From NCBI RefSeq assembly GCF_013409745.1, contig NZ_JACCBH010000001.1, forward strand, positions 992,001-1,056,000: 64,000 nt of DNA, written 5' to 3'. Origin of the DNA: Microbacterium pseudoresistens. GTDB taxonomy: Bacteria; Actinomycetota; Actinomycetes; Actinomycetales; Microbacteriaceae. The notes beneath the pieces were generated by a model. The model ran no database searches, had not been told where the DNA came from, and saw nothing but the letters and a program-made list of their open reading frames with translations. Within the stretch, counting starts at the first letter, position 1; every line of letters starts with the position of its first letter. The position numbers and the translations under genes are program-made. Below, piece by piece: positions 35,654 through 44,073 of the stretch.

Positions 35654-36706
35654 TCAGCGCGCGAGCACGAGATGCGTCGGCGAAGGCGCGGCGGTGCGAT
35701 GCCGCACGCGGCCAGGGGCCCCGGTTCGGTCGTCGAGGTCGAGCACGGAGATCTCACCGGAGAGCTGACCCGCGACGAGGAGGGCGCCGTCGTGCACGAG
35801 ATGATGCCGCGGCCAGGCGACGCCCGACTCGGCGAGGGCCAGCGGCTCGACGATGTCGCCCGCACCCCGCACCCGCAGCGCCGCGACGGCATCGCTGCCG
35901 CGGATGCCCGCGTACAGGGTCGTCCCGTCCTTCGAGCGCGAGAGCTCGGCAGGCGCATTTGCGCCGACCAGCACACCGGGCGACACGGTCGTCACCGCCA
36001 CGATGCTCCACGTTCCGTCGCGCGCAACAGCGAGCGTGAACACCTCGCACGAATGCTCCGTGACGACGTGCAGATGCCCACTCGGATGCACGACCATGTG
36101 CCGCGGTCCCACGCCGCGCGGGAGCACTACGCGACTGTCGGCGACCAACCCTGTCGCACCTGCACGCCAGATGCGCACCTGATCGAACCCGAGATCGGTC
36201 GTGGCGATGCGCCCGTCGGGCAGGAAGGCGGCGGCATGCGCGTGCGAGGCGCGATCGGAGGCCGCGGCGTCATCGATCCCCTCGACGGCGTAGGGATCGT
36301 CGGCCGGCGGCGCGACCTCGGCAGTGCCGAGGCGGCCGTCTGCGGCGAGAGGGATGCGCACCACCCGACCGTCGCCGTAGCAGCTCGCCACGAGGAACCC
36401 GCCGTCAGGCGCGACCGCGAGGTGGCACACGAGCTCGCCGGCGTCGACCGGGTCGCCGAGCGGACTCAGCGCCGCATCCCCGGAGCGGATGTACGCCTGC
36501 ACCGCGCCCTGACCCTCGAGCGCGGCGTAGACGACGTCACGCGAGGGATGCGCGGCCAGCCACGACGGCGACGGTGCTGCGGCGGCATCCCCGCCGTGCA
36601 CGAGCGTGACCGGTTCGCGGCCGTCATCGCCCGAGAGCACCCCGATCCCGGAGGCATCGCCTCCTAGGTCGCCCCCGTATCCGCCGATCCAGAACGTCGT
36701 CGCCAT
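35654..36706 (-). CDS. Lactonase-like beta-propeller protein
   Basis: A 350-residue seven-bladed propeller of the YbhE/Pgl group, which hydrolyses 6-phosphogluconolactone in some members and other lactones in others. Repeated beta-blade segments: APDGGFLVASCYGDGRVVRIPL, HPSGHLHVVTEHSCEVFTLAV, SKDGTTLYAGIRGSDAVAALRV. The gene is intact: the island starts 37 bp upstream of its ATG, leaving the 60-bp repeat (36684-36743) over the first 8 codons and the leader. Because gnd is elsewhere in this window, a pentose-phosphate role is possible but unproven. Confidence 0.85.
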   Translation of the reverse strand: MATTFWIGGYGGDLGGDASGIGVLSGDDGREPVTLVHGGDAAAAPSPSWLAAHPSRDVVYAALEGQGAVQAYIRSGDAALSPLGDPVDAGELVCHLAVAPDGGFLVASCYGDGRVVRIPLAADGRLGTAEVAPPADDPYAVEGIDDAAASDRASHAHAAAFLPDGRIATTDLGFDQVRIWRAGATGLVADSRVVLPRGVGPRHMVVHPSGHLHVVTEHSCEVFTLAVARDGTWSIVAVTTVSPGVLVGANAPAELSRSKDGTTLYAGIRGSDAVAALRVRGAGDIVEPLALAESGVAWPRHHLVHDGALLVAGQLSGEISVLDLDDRTGAPGRVRHRTAAPSPTHLVLAR

Positions 36707-36743
36707 CGCCTCATCCCTCCCTCATCCGTGAGACCCCTGGTTC
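36684..36743. repeat. 60-bp direct repeat, left copy (island boundary)
   Basis: A 60-bp sequence that is identical to 53684-53743, exactly 17,000 bp away and in the same orientation. The left copy covers the first 23 bases of the lactonase gene and its leader, ending in GAGACCCCTGGTTC, the first 14 bases of element C2. The right copy is next to purA. Between them lies the island. It can be read as a target duplication or attachment-site pair. Confidence 0.9.
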
Positions 36744-37040
36744 ACGCTGGTCGGCTGGCTCGGGGATGACCGCGACGATGCCGCGGCTATGGAGGCGCCG
36801 GCGGATCGCGCGGGGTGCCATCACCACTGAATCGGCGGTACCGCTTCGAGGCCGTCTGCCAGGGCCCGAACTCGTCCGGCGGATCCCGCTACGGCGACCC
36901 CATCCGGAACCGCCACACGATCCCCTCGACCACCCGACGATGATCCTGAAACGGCCGCCCGCCCTCGACGATGCGGCCGGCATCAATAGTTCGCTCCGAG
37001 CCCACGCGGCATCCGACAACGACTGAGGACGCGACACGCC
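36744..37040 (-). pseudogene. Degraded IS5-family transposase fragment at the left island edge
   Basis: Homology is spread over two frames on the minus strand. One frame reads SLSDAAWARSELLMPAASS then GGRPFQDHRRVVEGIVWRF after a shift, then EFGPWQTASKRYRRFSGDGT, all typical of the IS5 (IS427-type) N-terminal half. A jump then leads directly to HSRGIVAVIPEPADQRE, which belongs much later in the enzyme. So there are frameshifts, an internal deletion and a cut exactly where the 60-bp repeat begins. It cannot make an active transposase. Confidence 0.75.
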
Positions 37041-37368
37041 ACCAGCTTGCCGTCACGAACGTCGAAAGGTTAGGAGACACGCCCCCTAGGGGCCGAGGCT
37101 GCCTACGCGCTGCCGGCCATAAGACACGACACGCGCTACTGGCGGAGCTCCGGTGCAGAAGCACAGGCACCGGAGCGCAGTCGCCATGTGACGGGCCATA
37201 GCGTCTATCTGCGCCCGCGACGACAGGTAGGGCCTCGTGCGCGAGGGTCCTGGGATTCGTCGGTATGGCGGAGAGAGGATCGCCATCGCGACTCTCGTTT
37301 CCGGGCCGACCGACCGCTGAGACCGTCTGGTCGACTGTTTCGGTCGATGACATCCCGCTCGCCCCGTG
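37041..37368. other. Gap with no recognisable gene
   Basis: A 328-bp stretch between the IS5 fragment and the thiolase stop. Several long frames exist, but they are low-complexity G/C artefacts without family resemblance or ribosome-binding sites. I see no terminator hairpin that stands out. It may contain more decayed insertion-sequence DNA. Confidence 0.5.
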
Positions 37369-38538
37369 TTAGCGCTCCAGCACGATCGCCAGTCCTTGGC
37401 CGACGCCGATGCACAGCGCGACGACGGCCAGGCCGCCGCCTCGATGGGCGAGTTCGTGGGCGGCTCGTCCGACGATGCGGCCACCGGAAGCGCCCAGCGG
37501 GTGGCCAATGGCGATCGCACCGCCGTGCTGGTTCACTCTCTGGGGGTCGAGGTCGGGCCATGATCGCATGCAGGCCAGGCTCTGCGAGGCGAAAGCTTCG
37601 TTGAGTTCGACGATATCGACATCCGTCCAGGACCGTCCGGCGCGTGCCAGGGCTCGGTCGGCGGCGGCAACGGGGGCGACGCCGAAGACGTCGGGGTCAT
37701 TCCCGAAGGCGGCGCGCCCTGCGATGCGCGCGAGCGGCTCGGTGTCGAGAGCGCCTTCACCGCCGATTAGGACTGCGCTCGCGCCGTCGCTGATTGGCGA
37801 CGAGTTGCCTGCGGTCACAGACCCGTCGGTAGTGAACAGCGCCCGGAGATCAGCAAGGGCCGAGAGCGATGTGTCTGGGCGGATGCCTTCGTCGTGGTCT
37901 AGGACATGTCCAGGGGTCTGTACGATCTCGTCGTCGAAGACCCCGTCCGCCCATGCCCGCGCCGCGCGCAGATGGGATCGCTCGGCGAAGGCGTCCTGCT
38001 CCTCGCGCTCGATCCCGTAGATACGGGCAAGTTTCTCGGCCGACTCACCATTTGAGATCGTCCAGGAGTGGGGCAGAGCTGGGTTTACCATGCGCCATCC
38101 GATCGCGGTGTTCCACATCGTCTGATTACCCGTGGCGGGAAACCGCTTCGCGGACTTCTCGACGACGTACGGTGCCCGACTCATCGACTCGACTCCTCCC
38201 GCGAGCACGATGTTGGCGTCGCCGGCCTCCACTGCCCGGGACGCCTGGATCACCGCTTCCAGCGAAGAGCCGCAGAGCCGGTTCACGGTGACGCCGGGAA
38301 CCGTCGTCGGAAAGCCCGCCAGGAGTGCCCCGAGCCGTGCAACGTTGCGGTTGTCTTCCCCAGCTTGATTCGCATCACCGAAGATCACATCGTCGACAGC
38401 TGCCGGATCGATCGACGTGCGCCCCACAATCGCCGACATCACCACGGCAGCAAGATCATCGGGGCGAATCTCAGCCAGCGCGCCGCCGGCCCGCCCGAAC
38501 GGCGTGCGTACGGCATCGTAGACGAAGCTCGCGGTCAC
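37369..38538 (-). CDS. Thiolase, 3-oxoadipyl-CoA-thiolase-like
   Basis: A 389-residue thiolase. Catalytic C89 in VNRLCGSSLEAV, the GGVESMSRAPYV loop, GGAIAIGHPLGASGGR with the active-site His, and the second cysteine in VALCIGVGQG are all intact. Length and loops fit PcaF-type enzymes that cleave 3-oxoadipyl-CoA to acetyl-CoA and succinyl-CoA, but other beta-ketoacyl-CoA substrates are possible. GTG 38538 overlaps the CoA-transferase B stop. Last gene of the catabolic run, next to a matching CoA-transferase, which supports a beta-ketoadipate-like finish. Confidence 0.9.
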   Translation of the reverse strand: MTASFVYDAVRTPFGRAGGALAEIRPDDLAAVVMSAIVGRTSIDPAAVDDVIFGDANQAGEDNRNVARLGALLAGFPTTVPGVTVNRLCGSSLEAVIQASRAVEAGDANIVLAGGVESMSRAPYVVEKSAKRFPATGNQTMWNTAIGWRMVNPALPHSWTISNGESAEKLARIYGIEREEQDAFAERSHLRAARAWADGVFDDEIVQTPGHVLDHDEGIRPDTSLSALADLRALFTTDGSVTAGNSSPISDGASAVLIGGEGALDTEPLARIAGRAAFGNDPDVFGVAPVAAADRALARAGRSWTDVDIVELNEAFASQSLACMRSWPDLDPQRVNQHGGAIAIGHPLGASGGRIVGRAAHELAHRGGGLAVVALCIGVGQGLAIVLER

Positions 38539-39188
38539 GGCCCCTCCTCGGGGGTTAGGAGGGTCAGCCCTGTCAGCTCCTGTAGCTCGGCGAACGACGT
38601 TCCAGCCACCAACTCTCGTACGCGGAAACGGTCACCCACGACGTCGAACACCGCCCGATCGGTGTAGACCCGGCTCACGCATGCGATTGCAGTGACGGGG
38701 TAGGTGCAGTACGCGACGAGCTTCGACTCTCCGTCCTTGCTGAGCAGGTCGGTCATGACGAAGACCTGCTTTGCACCAATCGCGAGGTCCATCGCACCGC
38801 CCACGGCAGGGATCGCTCCTGGCGCGCCCGTCGACCAGTTCGCGAGATCACCACGCTCGGAGACTTGGAACGCACCGAGAACGCAGACATCGAGGTGGCC
38901 ACCGCGCATCATCGCGAACGAGTCGGCGTGGTGGAAGTAGGCCGCTCCGGGGAGCGCGGATACGGCTTGCTTGCCCGCGTTGATGAGGTCGGGATCTATC
39001 AGCTCGTCATGCGGCGTCGGTCCCATGCCGAGCAGACCGTTCTCGGTGTGCAGGACAATCTCCGCGTCCACCGGCAGGAAGTTGGCAACCAGCGTCGGGG
39101 CGCCGATCCCCAGGTTGACGTAAGCCCCCTCGGGGATGTCACGAGCGATGAGTGCGGCGACTTCGGCCCGCGAAAGTCCGATTGTCAT
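38535..39188 (-). CDS. 3-oxoacid CoA-transferase subunit B
   Basis: A 217-residue family I CoA-transferase beta subunit. The catalytic Glu sits in HTENGLLGMGP, and the family core GGAMDLAIGAKQVFVMTDLLSKDGESKLVAYCTYPVT is present. With subunit A it transfers CoA from succinyl-CoA to a 3-oxoacid such as 3-oxoadipate. ATG 39188 overlaps subunit A's stop (ATGA), and its own stop overlaps the thiolase start. Confidence 0.92.
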   Translation of the reverse strand: MTIGLSRAEVAALIARDIPEGAYVNLGIGAPTLVANFLPVDAEIVLHTENGLLGMGPTPHDELIDPDLINAGKQAVSALPGAAYFHHADSFAMMRGGHLDVCVLGAFQVSERGDLANWSTGAPGAIPAVGGAMDLAIGAKQVFVMTDLLSKDGESKLVAYCTYPVTAIACVSRVYTDRAVFDVVGDRFRVRELVAGTSFAELQELTGLTLLTPEEGP

Positions 39189-39934
39189 TCTGCAAGCCTC
39201 CAATTCTCGACTTTCGCTCTACCATCCAGATCCACCCCGCCGACAAACACCCCGTCGCGCAACCACGGACGTTCCCCAACTTCCACGATGCGGTCGACGA
39301 AGATTCCGGGAGTGACCACCGATTCGGGATCGAGCGCACCCAGCTCATCGACACGGTCGACCTGGGCGATTGTGGTGGTCGCTGCCATCGCCATTACGGG
39401 GCCGAAATTGCGGGCAGTCTCGCGATACACGAGGTTCCCCCAGCGATCGGCTCGCAGTGCGCTGATGAGGGCGTAGTCGCCGCGGATCGGATACTCCAGC
39501 ACGTGGCGACGACCGTCGATGGTGCGCAGCTCCTTGCCCTCGGCGAGCTGCGTTCCGACCGCGGTCGGCGAGAAGAACGCCCCGATGCCCGCACCCGCCG
39601 CCCGCAGCCGTTCGGCGAGGTTGCCCTGCGGGACGAGGTCCAACTCGATCTCGCCATCACGATAGAGGCGGTCGAACGCCCAAGAGTCAGGCTGGCGCGG
39701 GAAGGAGCAGACTATCTTGCGTACGCGTCCGGCTGCGAGAAGTCCAGCGATTCCTCTGTGGCCGTTACCGGCGTTGTTACTCACGACCGTGAGATCGCCA
39801 GCGCCGTGCGCGATGAGGGCGTCGATCAACTCGACCGGCTCGCCGGCCCTGCCGAAACCGCCGATCAACACGGTCGAACCGTCGGGAATATCAGCCACGG
39901 CGGCCGCGGCATCGGCCACAGTCTTACAGATCAC
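39185..39934 (-). CDS. 3-oxoacid CoA-transferase subunit A
   Basis: A 249-residue alpha subunit: SVLIGG-type loop in GSTVLIGGFGRAGEPVELIDALIAHGAGDLTVVSNNAG, followed by QGNLAERLRAAGAGIGAFFSPTAVGTQLAEG, both CoA-binding core segments. GTG 39934 follows GAGGGG. It is separated by 140 bp from the hydrolase gene upstream, so the CoA-transferase/thiolase genes might have an extra promoter; I saw no clear one. Confidence 0.92.
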   Translation of the reverse strand: MICKTVADAAAAVADIPDGSTVLIGGFGRAGEPVELIDALIAHGAGDLTVVSNNAGNGHRGIAGLLAAGRVRKIVCSFPRQPDSWAFDRLYRDGEIELDLVPQGNLAERLRAAGAGIGAFFSPTAVGTQLAEGKELRTIDGRRHVLEYPIRGDYALISALRADRWGNLVYRETARNFGPVMAMAATTTIAQVDRVDELGALDPESVVTPGIFVDRIVEVGERPWLRDGVFVGGVDLDGRAKVENWRLAE

Positions 39935-40074
39935 GATTGCAACCCCTCGTCATTGTGCGAACACGTTTGCTGACCGCGGCTGATCTCGCCGGACCTCGAG
40001 AGAGCACCGGAGGCAGCACTTCTCGAACGCCCGGATCTCACCCCAAGCCGCTGAGGAGCACGCGGAACACTTCG

Positions 40075-41013
40075 TCAGGAGCGCTGCCCTGCTAGGAAGT
40101 CCGCGGCTCTCCGATACACGTCCTCGAATTCGGGCAGGTGTGTGAATTTCCCGAGGAACCCGTGCGTTGCCCCCTCGTAGCGGAAGATCTCTGCGGGCAC
40201 GCCAGCCTCCTTCAGTTTCAGGCCGTAGGTCTCGCCCTCGTCGCGCAGGGGATCGTATTCCGCGGTGATCACTAGGGTCGGAGGTAAGCTCTCCAGCCAA
40301 TCCTCCTTGAGGGGAGATACAAGAGGATCCGCCGGGTCGGCGCCGCGAGAGAGGTAGAACGAGTAGAAGTCCGGCAGTTGCGCGGTCTCGAGTCCGTAGC
40401 CGACTGCGTTCTCCTGCCGTGACGGGTACTCGGACGCGGCGGAGGCGAGGTCGAGTCCGGGGTAGAACAGCACTTGTGCGGACACAACGAAGTCCCGTCG
40501 CTCGCGGGCCAACTGGCTCACGGCGGCCGCGAGGTTGCCACCCGAGCTGTCGCCGCAGACCGCCAAGGTCAGACCGTCCCAACCGAGCTCGTGTTCGTGG
40601 GAGGTCACCCACGCCGTTGCCTCGTAGCAGTCGAGGAGAGGCGTAGGGAAGGGATGCTCCGGCGCCAACCGATATCCGACGGATACCACCTTGAAACCGG
40701 CCGCTGCGCAGAGAGCGCGCGCGATCTCGTCGTGGCTTTCGAGCGTGCCGGAGAAGAAGGCCCCTCCGTGAAAGTACATGAGGATGGGAAGCGGGGCATT
40801 GGCGCTCGGCTCGTAGATCCGTACTGGAAGCGGTGAGCCGACATCGATCAGCCGGTCTTCAACGGCGTACACAGCAGCTCGCTGCGCCGGTTCGAGCGCG
40901 GGCTGGTCGAGGATCGGTCTCATGACCTCAGGCGTGAAGGCCGGACGAGGGTCTCCGGGGGCAGAGTCTTGCGGTGCGCGAAGCGCCTGTGCAATGTCCG
41001 GATGCAGAGTCAC
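40075..41013 (-). CDS. Alpha/beta hydrolase, HSL-type esterase
   Basis: A 312-residue hormone-sensitive-lipase-family esterase. Oxyanion motif FHGGAFFSG (an HGGxF variant of HGGG), nucleophile S156 in GDSSGGN, the acid in TAEYDPLRDEG and the His in GATHGF complete the triad. Short N-terminal cap, no signal peptide: it hydrolyses a cytosolic ester. GTG 41013 overlaps the monooxygenase stop. The cap sequence suggests a small aromatic or acyl ester. Confidence 0.9.
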   Translation of the reverse strand: MTLHPDIAQALRAPQDSAPGDPRPAFTPEVMRPILDQPALEPAQRAAVYAVEDRLIDVGSPLPVRIYEPSANAPLPILMYFHGGAFFSGTLESHDEIARALCAAAGFKVVSVGYRLAPEHPFPTPLLDCYEATAWVTSHEHELGWDGLTLAVCGDSSGGNLAAAVSQLARERRDFVVSAQVLFYPGLDLASAASEYPSRQENAVGYGLETAQLPDFYSFYLSRGADPADPLVSPLKEDWLESLPPTLVITAEYDPLRDEGETYGLKLKEAGVPAEIFRYEGATHGFLGKFTHLPEFEDVYRRAADFLAGQRS

Positions 41014-42149
41014 TGGGTCACCCCCGCCAGGACTGCTTCATCCCGAACGGCCCACTCCGGGACGTTGTGGAAGATCGTGCCGCTCTGCATGGTGGGGATA
41101 ATCCGCGAGAGGGCCTGATACCGGTCAGTCAGCGGCTTCCTCAAACTCTCGTACACCTCGAGGGCGTCCGGGAGGCTTCCTGTGCGGAGCGATTCGTCCA
41201 AGACGCCCGCATCCTGGATCGCCGAGTTCGCTCCGTATCCCTGGTGGTGGCACATCGCGTGCGCGGCATCCCCCACGAGGACGACCGAGTCATTGTGCCA
41301 GGTGCGAAGAGGCTCGATGTCGTGGATCGATCGTTTGACGTAGTGATCGACGCCGGCGGCGATTTTCCTCACTCGCTCGTCGAAGCCGTCGAGCATCTCC
41401 GATATGGCCCCGTTGCTCACGTCGGGCTGCCACGCGGGGTCGTCCGAGATCGCCGTGACGTCGAAGGAGACCTGATTGCGATGATGCAGTGGTACGAGAT
41501 AGATCTGAATCCCGTCCGCCACCAGAATGCGCAACGCGTTGTCCGGCGCGAGCTCGAACGCCTCGGGGTCATTGACGATCGCTCGGTAGGCGTGGAACCC
41601 CGAGTAGACGGTCGGCGTGGGTCCGAAGACACAATCACGCACGACGGAGCGGATGCCGTCCGCGCCCACGATGAGGTCGAACTCAGCCACGTGCCCGTTC
41701 TCGAACTCCAGACGGGCACCGTCGCCACCTTGCTCCAGCGATGCGAGCCGATGACGGGTGTGAACGCGATCGGGGCCGATTCGGCTCATGAAGATGTCGA
41801 GGAGATCGGCTCGATGGATGAACCGAGCGCGCTCTTCGCCGGGGTCGTCGGTGAGCTGCGGCCAGCGTTCACGGACGAAGAGTTCGTTCCTGGCACCGCG
41901 GATTTGGATGTGCGGGCTGAATGCGCTCCTCGACGCGAATTCTTCCCAGACCCCCCACCGTCGCAGATGCTTGGCCGTCGTGGCGCGGATCCCCACGCCG
42001 GCACCGACCTCGCGGATCTCGGCCGCCTGCTCGAAAAGTTGCACGTCGTAACCGGCGTTAAGGAGTGCGAACGCCGCGGATGAGCCGGCGATTCCTGCAC
42101 CGACCACCGCCACGCGGGTCGAGCGCGTTGTGCTGTTATTCATCGTCAT
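41010..42149 (-). CDS. FAD-dependent aromatic-ring monooxygenase
   Basis: A 379-residue class A flavoprotein monooxygenase like salicylate or 6-hydroxynicotinate hydroxylases. Three flavin motifs: GxGxxG (VVGAGIAGSSAAFAL), the DG motif in VGADGIRSVVRDCVF, and the GD motif in VLVGDAAHAMCHHQGYGANSAIQDAGVL. It would hydroxylate, possibly with decarboxylation, an aromatic acid using NAD(P)H and O2. The N-terminal MTMNN allows an ATG six bases later. It is preceded by the MBL-fold gene by 9 bp. Confidence 0.92.
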   Translation of the reverse strand: MTMNNSTTRSTRVAVVGAGIAGSSAAFALLNAGYDVQLFEQAAEIREVGAGVGIRATTAKHLRRWGVWEEFASRSAFSPHIQIRGARNELFVRERWPQLTDDPGEERARFIHRADLLDIFMSRIGPDRVHTRHRLASLEQGGDGARLEFENGHVAEFDLIVGADGIRSVVRDCVFGPTPTVYSGFHAYRAIVNDPEAFELAPDNALRILVADGIQIYLVPLHHRNQVSFDVTAISDDPAWQPDVSNGAISEMLDGFDERVRKIAAGVDHYVKRSIHDIEPLRTWHNDSVVLVGDAAHAMCHHQGYGANSAIQDAGVLDESLRTGSLPDALEVYESLRKPLTDRYQALSRIIPTMQSGTIFHNVPEWAVRDEAVLAGVTQ

Positions 42150-42158
42150 TTGTCCTCT

Positions 42159-43106
42159 CTAGGGAGCCGTTATGGGCGTGAAGCCAAGCGACCGGGCATA
42201 CCCGCCCAGAGTGATGAAGAAGGGTGAGGGAAACCGCGTCGGGTCTAGTTGGTAGTGGAGATCGTGTGCGATCCGGGTGAATGGGTGGTAGGGAGAGTCG
42301 ATGTCCGGCGTGGGGTCAGGCGACAGGTGACGGCTCGCCGCCTCGGCGATGCGCTCCTCGATCTCCAAGCTCCACGTGATTACCTTGCGGACGGCGTCAG
42401 CGCCGTCGATGTGTCCGGGCAGGACTGATCCGTCGGCCGTCACGAACCGGTGCGCAAGCGAGAGGGATGCTGGCTCTATATCCAGCAAGAGCCGAAGACT
42501 CTCCCGGTACCGCGCTGGATCCTCGTACGACGGGAATCGATTCATCTCCCCGCCATGCACTTGAACGGCGTCACCGACGAATGCACGTCCCACGCGCTCG
42601 ATCCAATAGGTGACGGCTCCCGGACTGTGCCCGGGCGTGTGAACCGCACGGACGGTCGCATCTCCGAGGTCGAAGGTCTCATCCCCTGACAAGACGATGC
42701 CCGGCGAGACGCCGCCGGAAAACAGAGTGTCGACGATCCGCGGTAGCTCCTCGTCGGCCGCTCCTCGCAGAAACTGGTCATTCACTCGACCGTGGAGCTC
42801 GAGATGGGCGTCGGCCCGTTCGAGCAGGCGGACGTCCTCGCCGTGGATCGCGATGTCCGCCGTGCCACCCGTGAGCTGCCACACCTCGCGTGCTCCACCC
42901 GCGTGATCGAGATGGCCGTGCGTGAGGAGGATAACTCGCACGTCCTCGAGTCGCCGGCCGGCCTCTTCGAGCGACGGTGCGATATCGCGAGCCGGCGCGC
43001 CCGCGGTCGCCGTGTCGACGAGCGTCGGCACCTCGGCAGCGATGTGATAGGTGAACGCGAAGAACTGCCCCACCGGGCATGCGGACACAACTACTTCGGG
43101 CGACAC
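42159..43106 (-). CDS. MBL-fold metallo-hydrolase
   Basis: A 315-residue metallo-beta-lactamase-fold hydrolase. Metal motif THGHLDHAGG (H63, H65, D67, H68) plus the later His in HTPGHSPGA and GDAVQV. Glyoxalase II/lactonase-like members cleave esters, lactones or thioesters. The 80-residue C-terminal extension is helical and unusual for the family. GTG 43106 comes one base after the phosphotriesterase-like gene's stop. Confidence 0.9.
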   Translation of the reverse strand: MSPEVVVSACPVGQFFAFTYHIAAEVPTLVDTATAGAPARDIAPSLEEAGRRLEDVRVILLTHGHLDHAGGAREVWQLTGGTADIAIHGEDVRLLERADAHLELHGRVNDQFLRGAADEELPRIVDTLFSGGVSPGIVLSGDETFDLGDATVRAVHTPGHSPGAVTYWIERVGRAFVGDAVQVHGGEMNRFPSYEDPARYRESLRLLLDIEPASLSLAHRFVTADGSVLPGHIDGADAVRKVITWSLEIEERIAEAASRHLSPDPTPDIDSPYHPFTRIAHDLHYQLDPTRFPSPFFITLGGYARSLGFTPITAP

Positions 43107-43107
43107 C

Positions 43108-44070
43108 TCAGCTCCCGGTCATCGTGAGTAGCGCGGCGGGATTGCGGACGAGCATCTGAGTGATGAGGTCCTCATCGATGCCCTCGCCACGGACCTCGGG
43201 GACGAAGGAATCTAGGAGCTCGGCGACTGAGTGGGGCAGCGACACCCATCCGAGCGGTGCGCAGTTTGCGTCGGCGGAGATGATCAGCCGATCTGCCCAG
43301 CCTTCCTGGATGAGATCGACGAGCTGAAGGAGGCGACCGCGCCGAGGTCGAGCCCACGCGGGGGCGGGGTGCTCGGCGTCGGCTTTCTCCGAGTCATATC
43401 CGATGAGATCGATTCCCACGTACGCTCCACGGGTGACGACGCGGATGTCGCGCGCGCGGTCAAGGTCGTAGGACACATCGATGTGCCCGAGGATGACCCG
43501 CTCGGGAGCGAGCCCCTCACTCTCCAGCAGATCCAGTTGGCGATCAGCATCGACGGCCAGGTGCGTAACAACAGGCACGCCGGTCGCCGCTGCGGCGCGA
43601 CCGGCGGCGCGATAGATCCTCTCGTCGAGTTCCGTGAGCCCGTACGGCTGGACGCCGACCTTGATGATGCCCGCTTTGGCGTCGGTCCCGTCGATCCCCT
43701 CGGTGATTTCCTTGATGAAGAGATCGGCGAGGTACTCGACCGGCTTGTCGCGGAAGAACGGGCGGACTCCTTGTCCCGTCCAGAATCCTGTGCAGGCGAC
43801 GAAGTTGACGCCGGTGCTCTTGGCAATAACACGGAATCGCGAGATGTCTCGGCCGAAGCCGATGCCGGTCAGCTCAACGTACGTGCGTCCGCCGAGGCCG
43901 TGGAAATCGCCGATCATCTGCTCGGCAAGCGCGATCACCTCGTGCGCCGGACGCCACGAACGTGAATTGAGCTCCCAGCCTGGCTGGCCGAAACTAATGT
44001 GCTCGTGCATCGCAGTGACGCCCAGCGCCTCGGCCGGGACCGCCCCGAGAACGGTGTTGACAATGCCCAT
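43108..44070 (-). CDS. Phosphotriesterase-family hydrolase (intact metal site)
   Basis: A 320-residue member of the phosphotriesterase-like lactonase family. All binuclear-metal ligands are present: H22 and H24 (AMHEHIS), the bridging K137 (IIKVGV), H170 (VVTHLAV), H196 (LGHIDV) and D267 (IISADANC). Members hydrolyse lactones or phosphotriesters; in a catabolic operon with esterases a lactone is more likely. It lies 4 bp upstream of the MBL gene and 3 bp downstream of the related gene that has lost these residues. See the next entry. Confidence 0.9.
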   Translation of the reverse strand: MGIVNTVLGAVPAEALGVTAMHEHISFGQPGWELNSRSWRPAHEVIALAEQMIGDFHGLGGRTYVELTGIGFGRDISRFRVIAKSTGVNFVACTGFWTGQGVRPFFRDKPVEYLADLFIKEITEGIDGTDAKAGIIKVGVQPYGLTELDERIYRAAGRAAAATGVPVVTHLAVDADRQLDLLESEGLAPERVILGHIDVSYDLDRARDIRVVTRGAYVGIDLIGYDSEKADAEHPAPAWARPRRGRLLQLVDLIQEGWADRLIISADANCAPLGWVSLPHSVAELLDSFVPEVRGEGIDEDLITQMLVRNPAALLTMTGS

Positions 44071-44073
44071 CTG

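Noticed and set aside
36684..36743. tRNA-type attachment site for the island
   Set aside because: The repeat is part of a protein-gene leader and hairpin element; no tRNA-like sequence is present.
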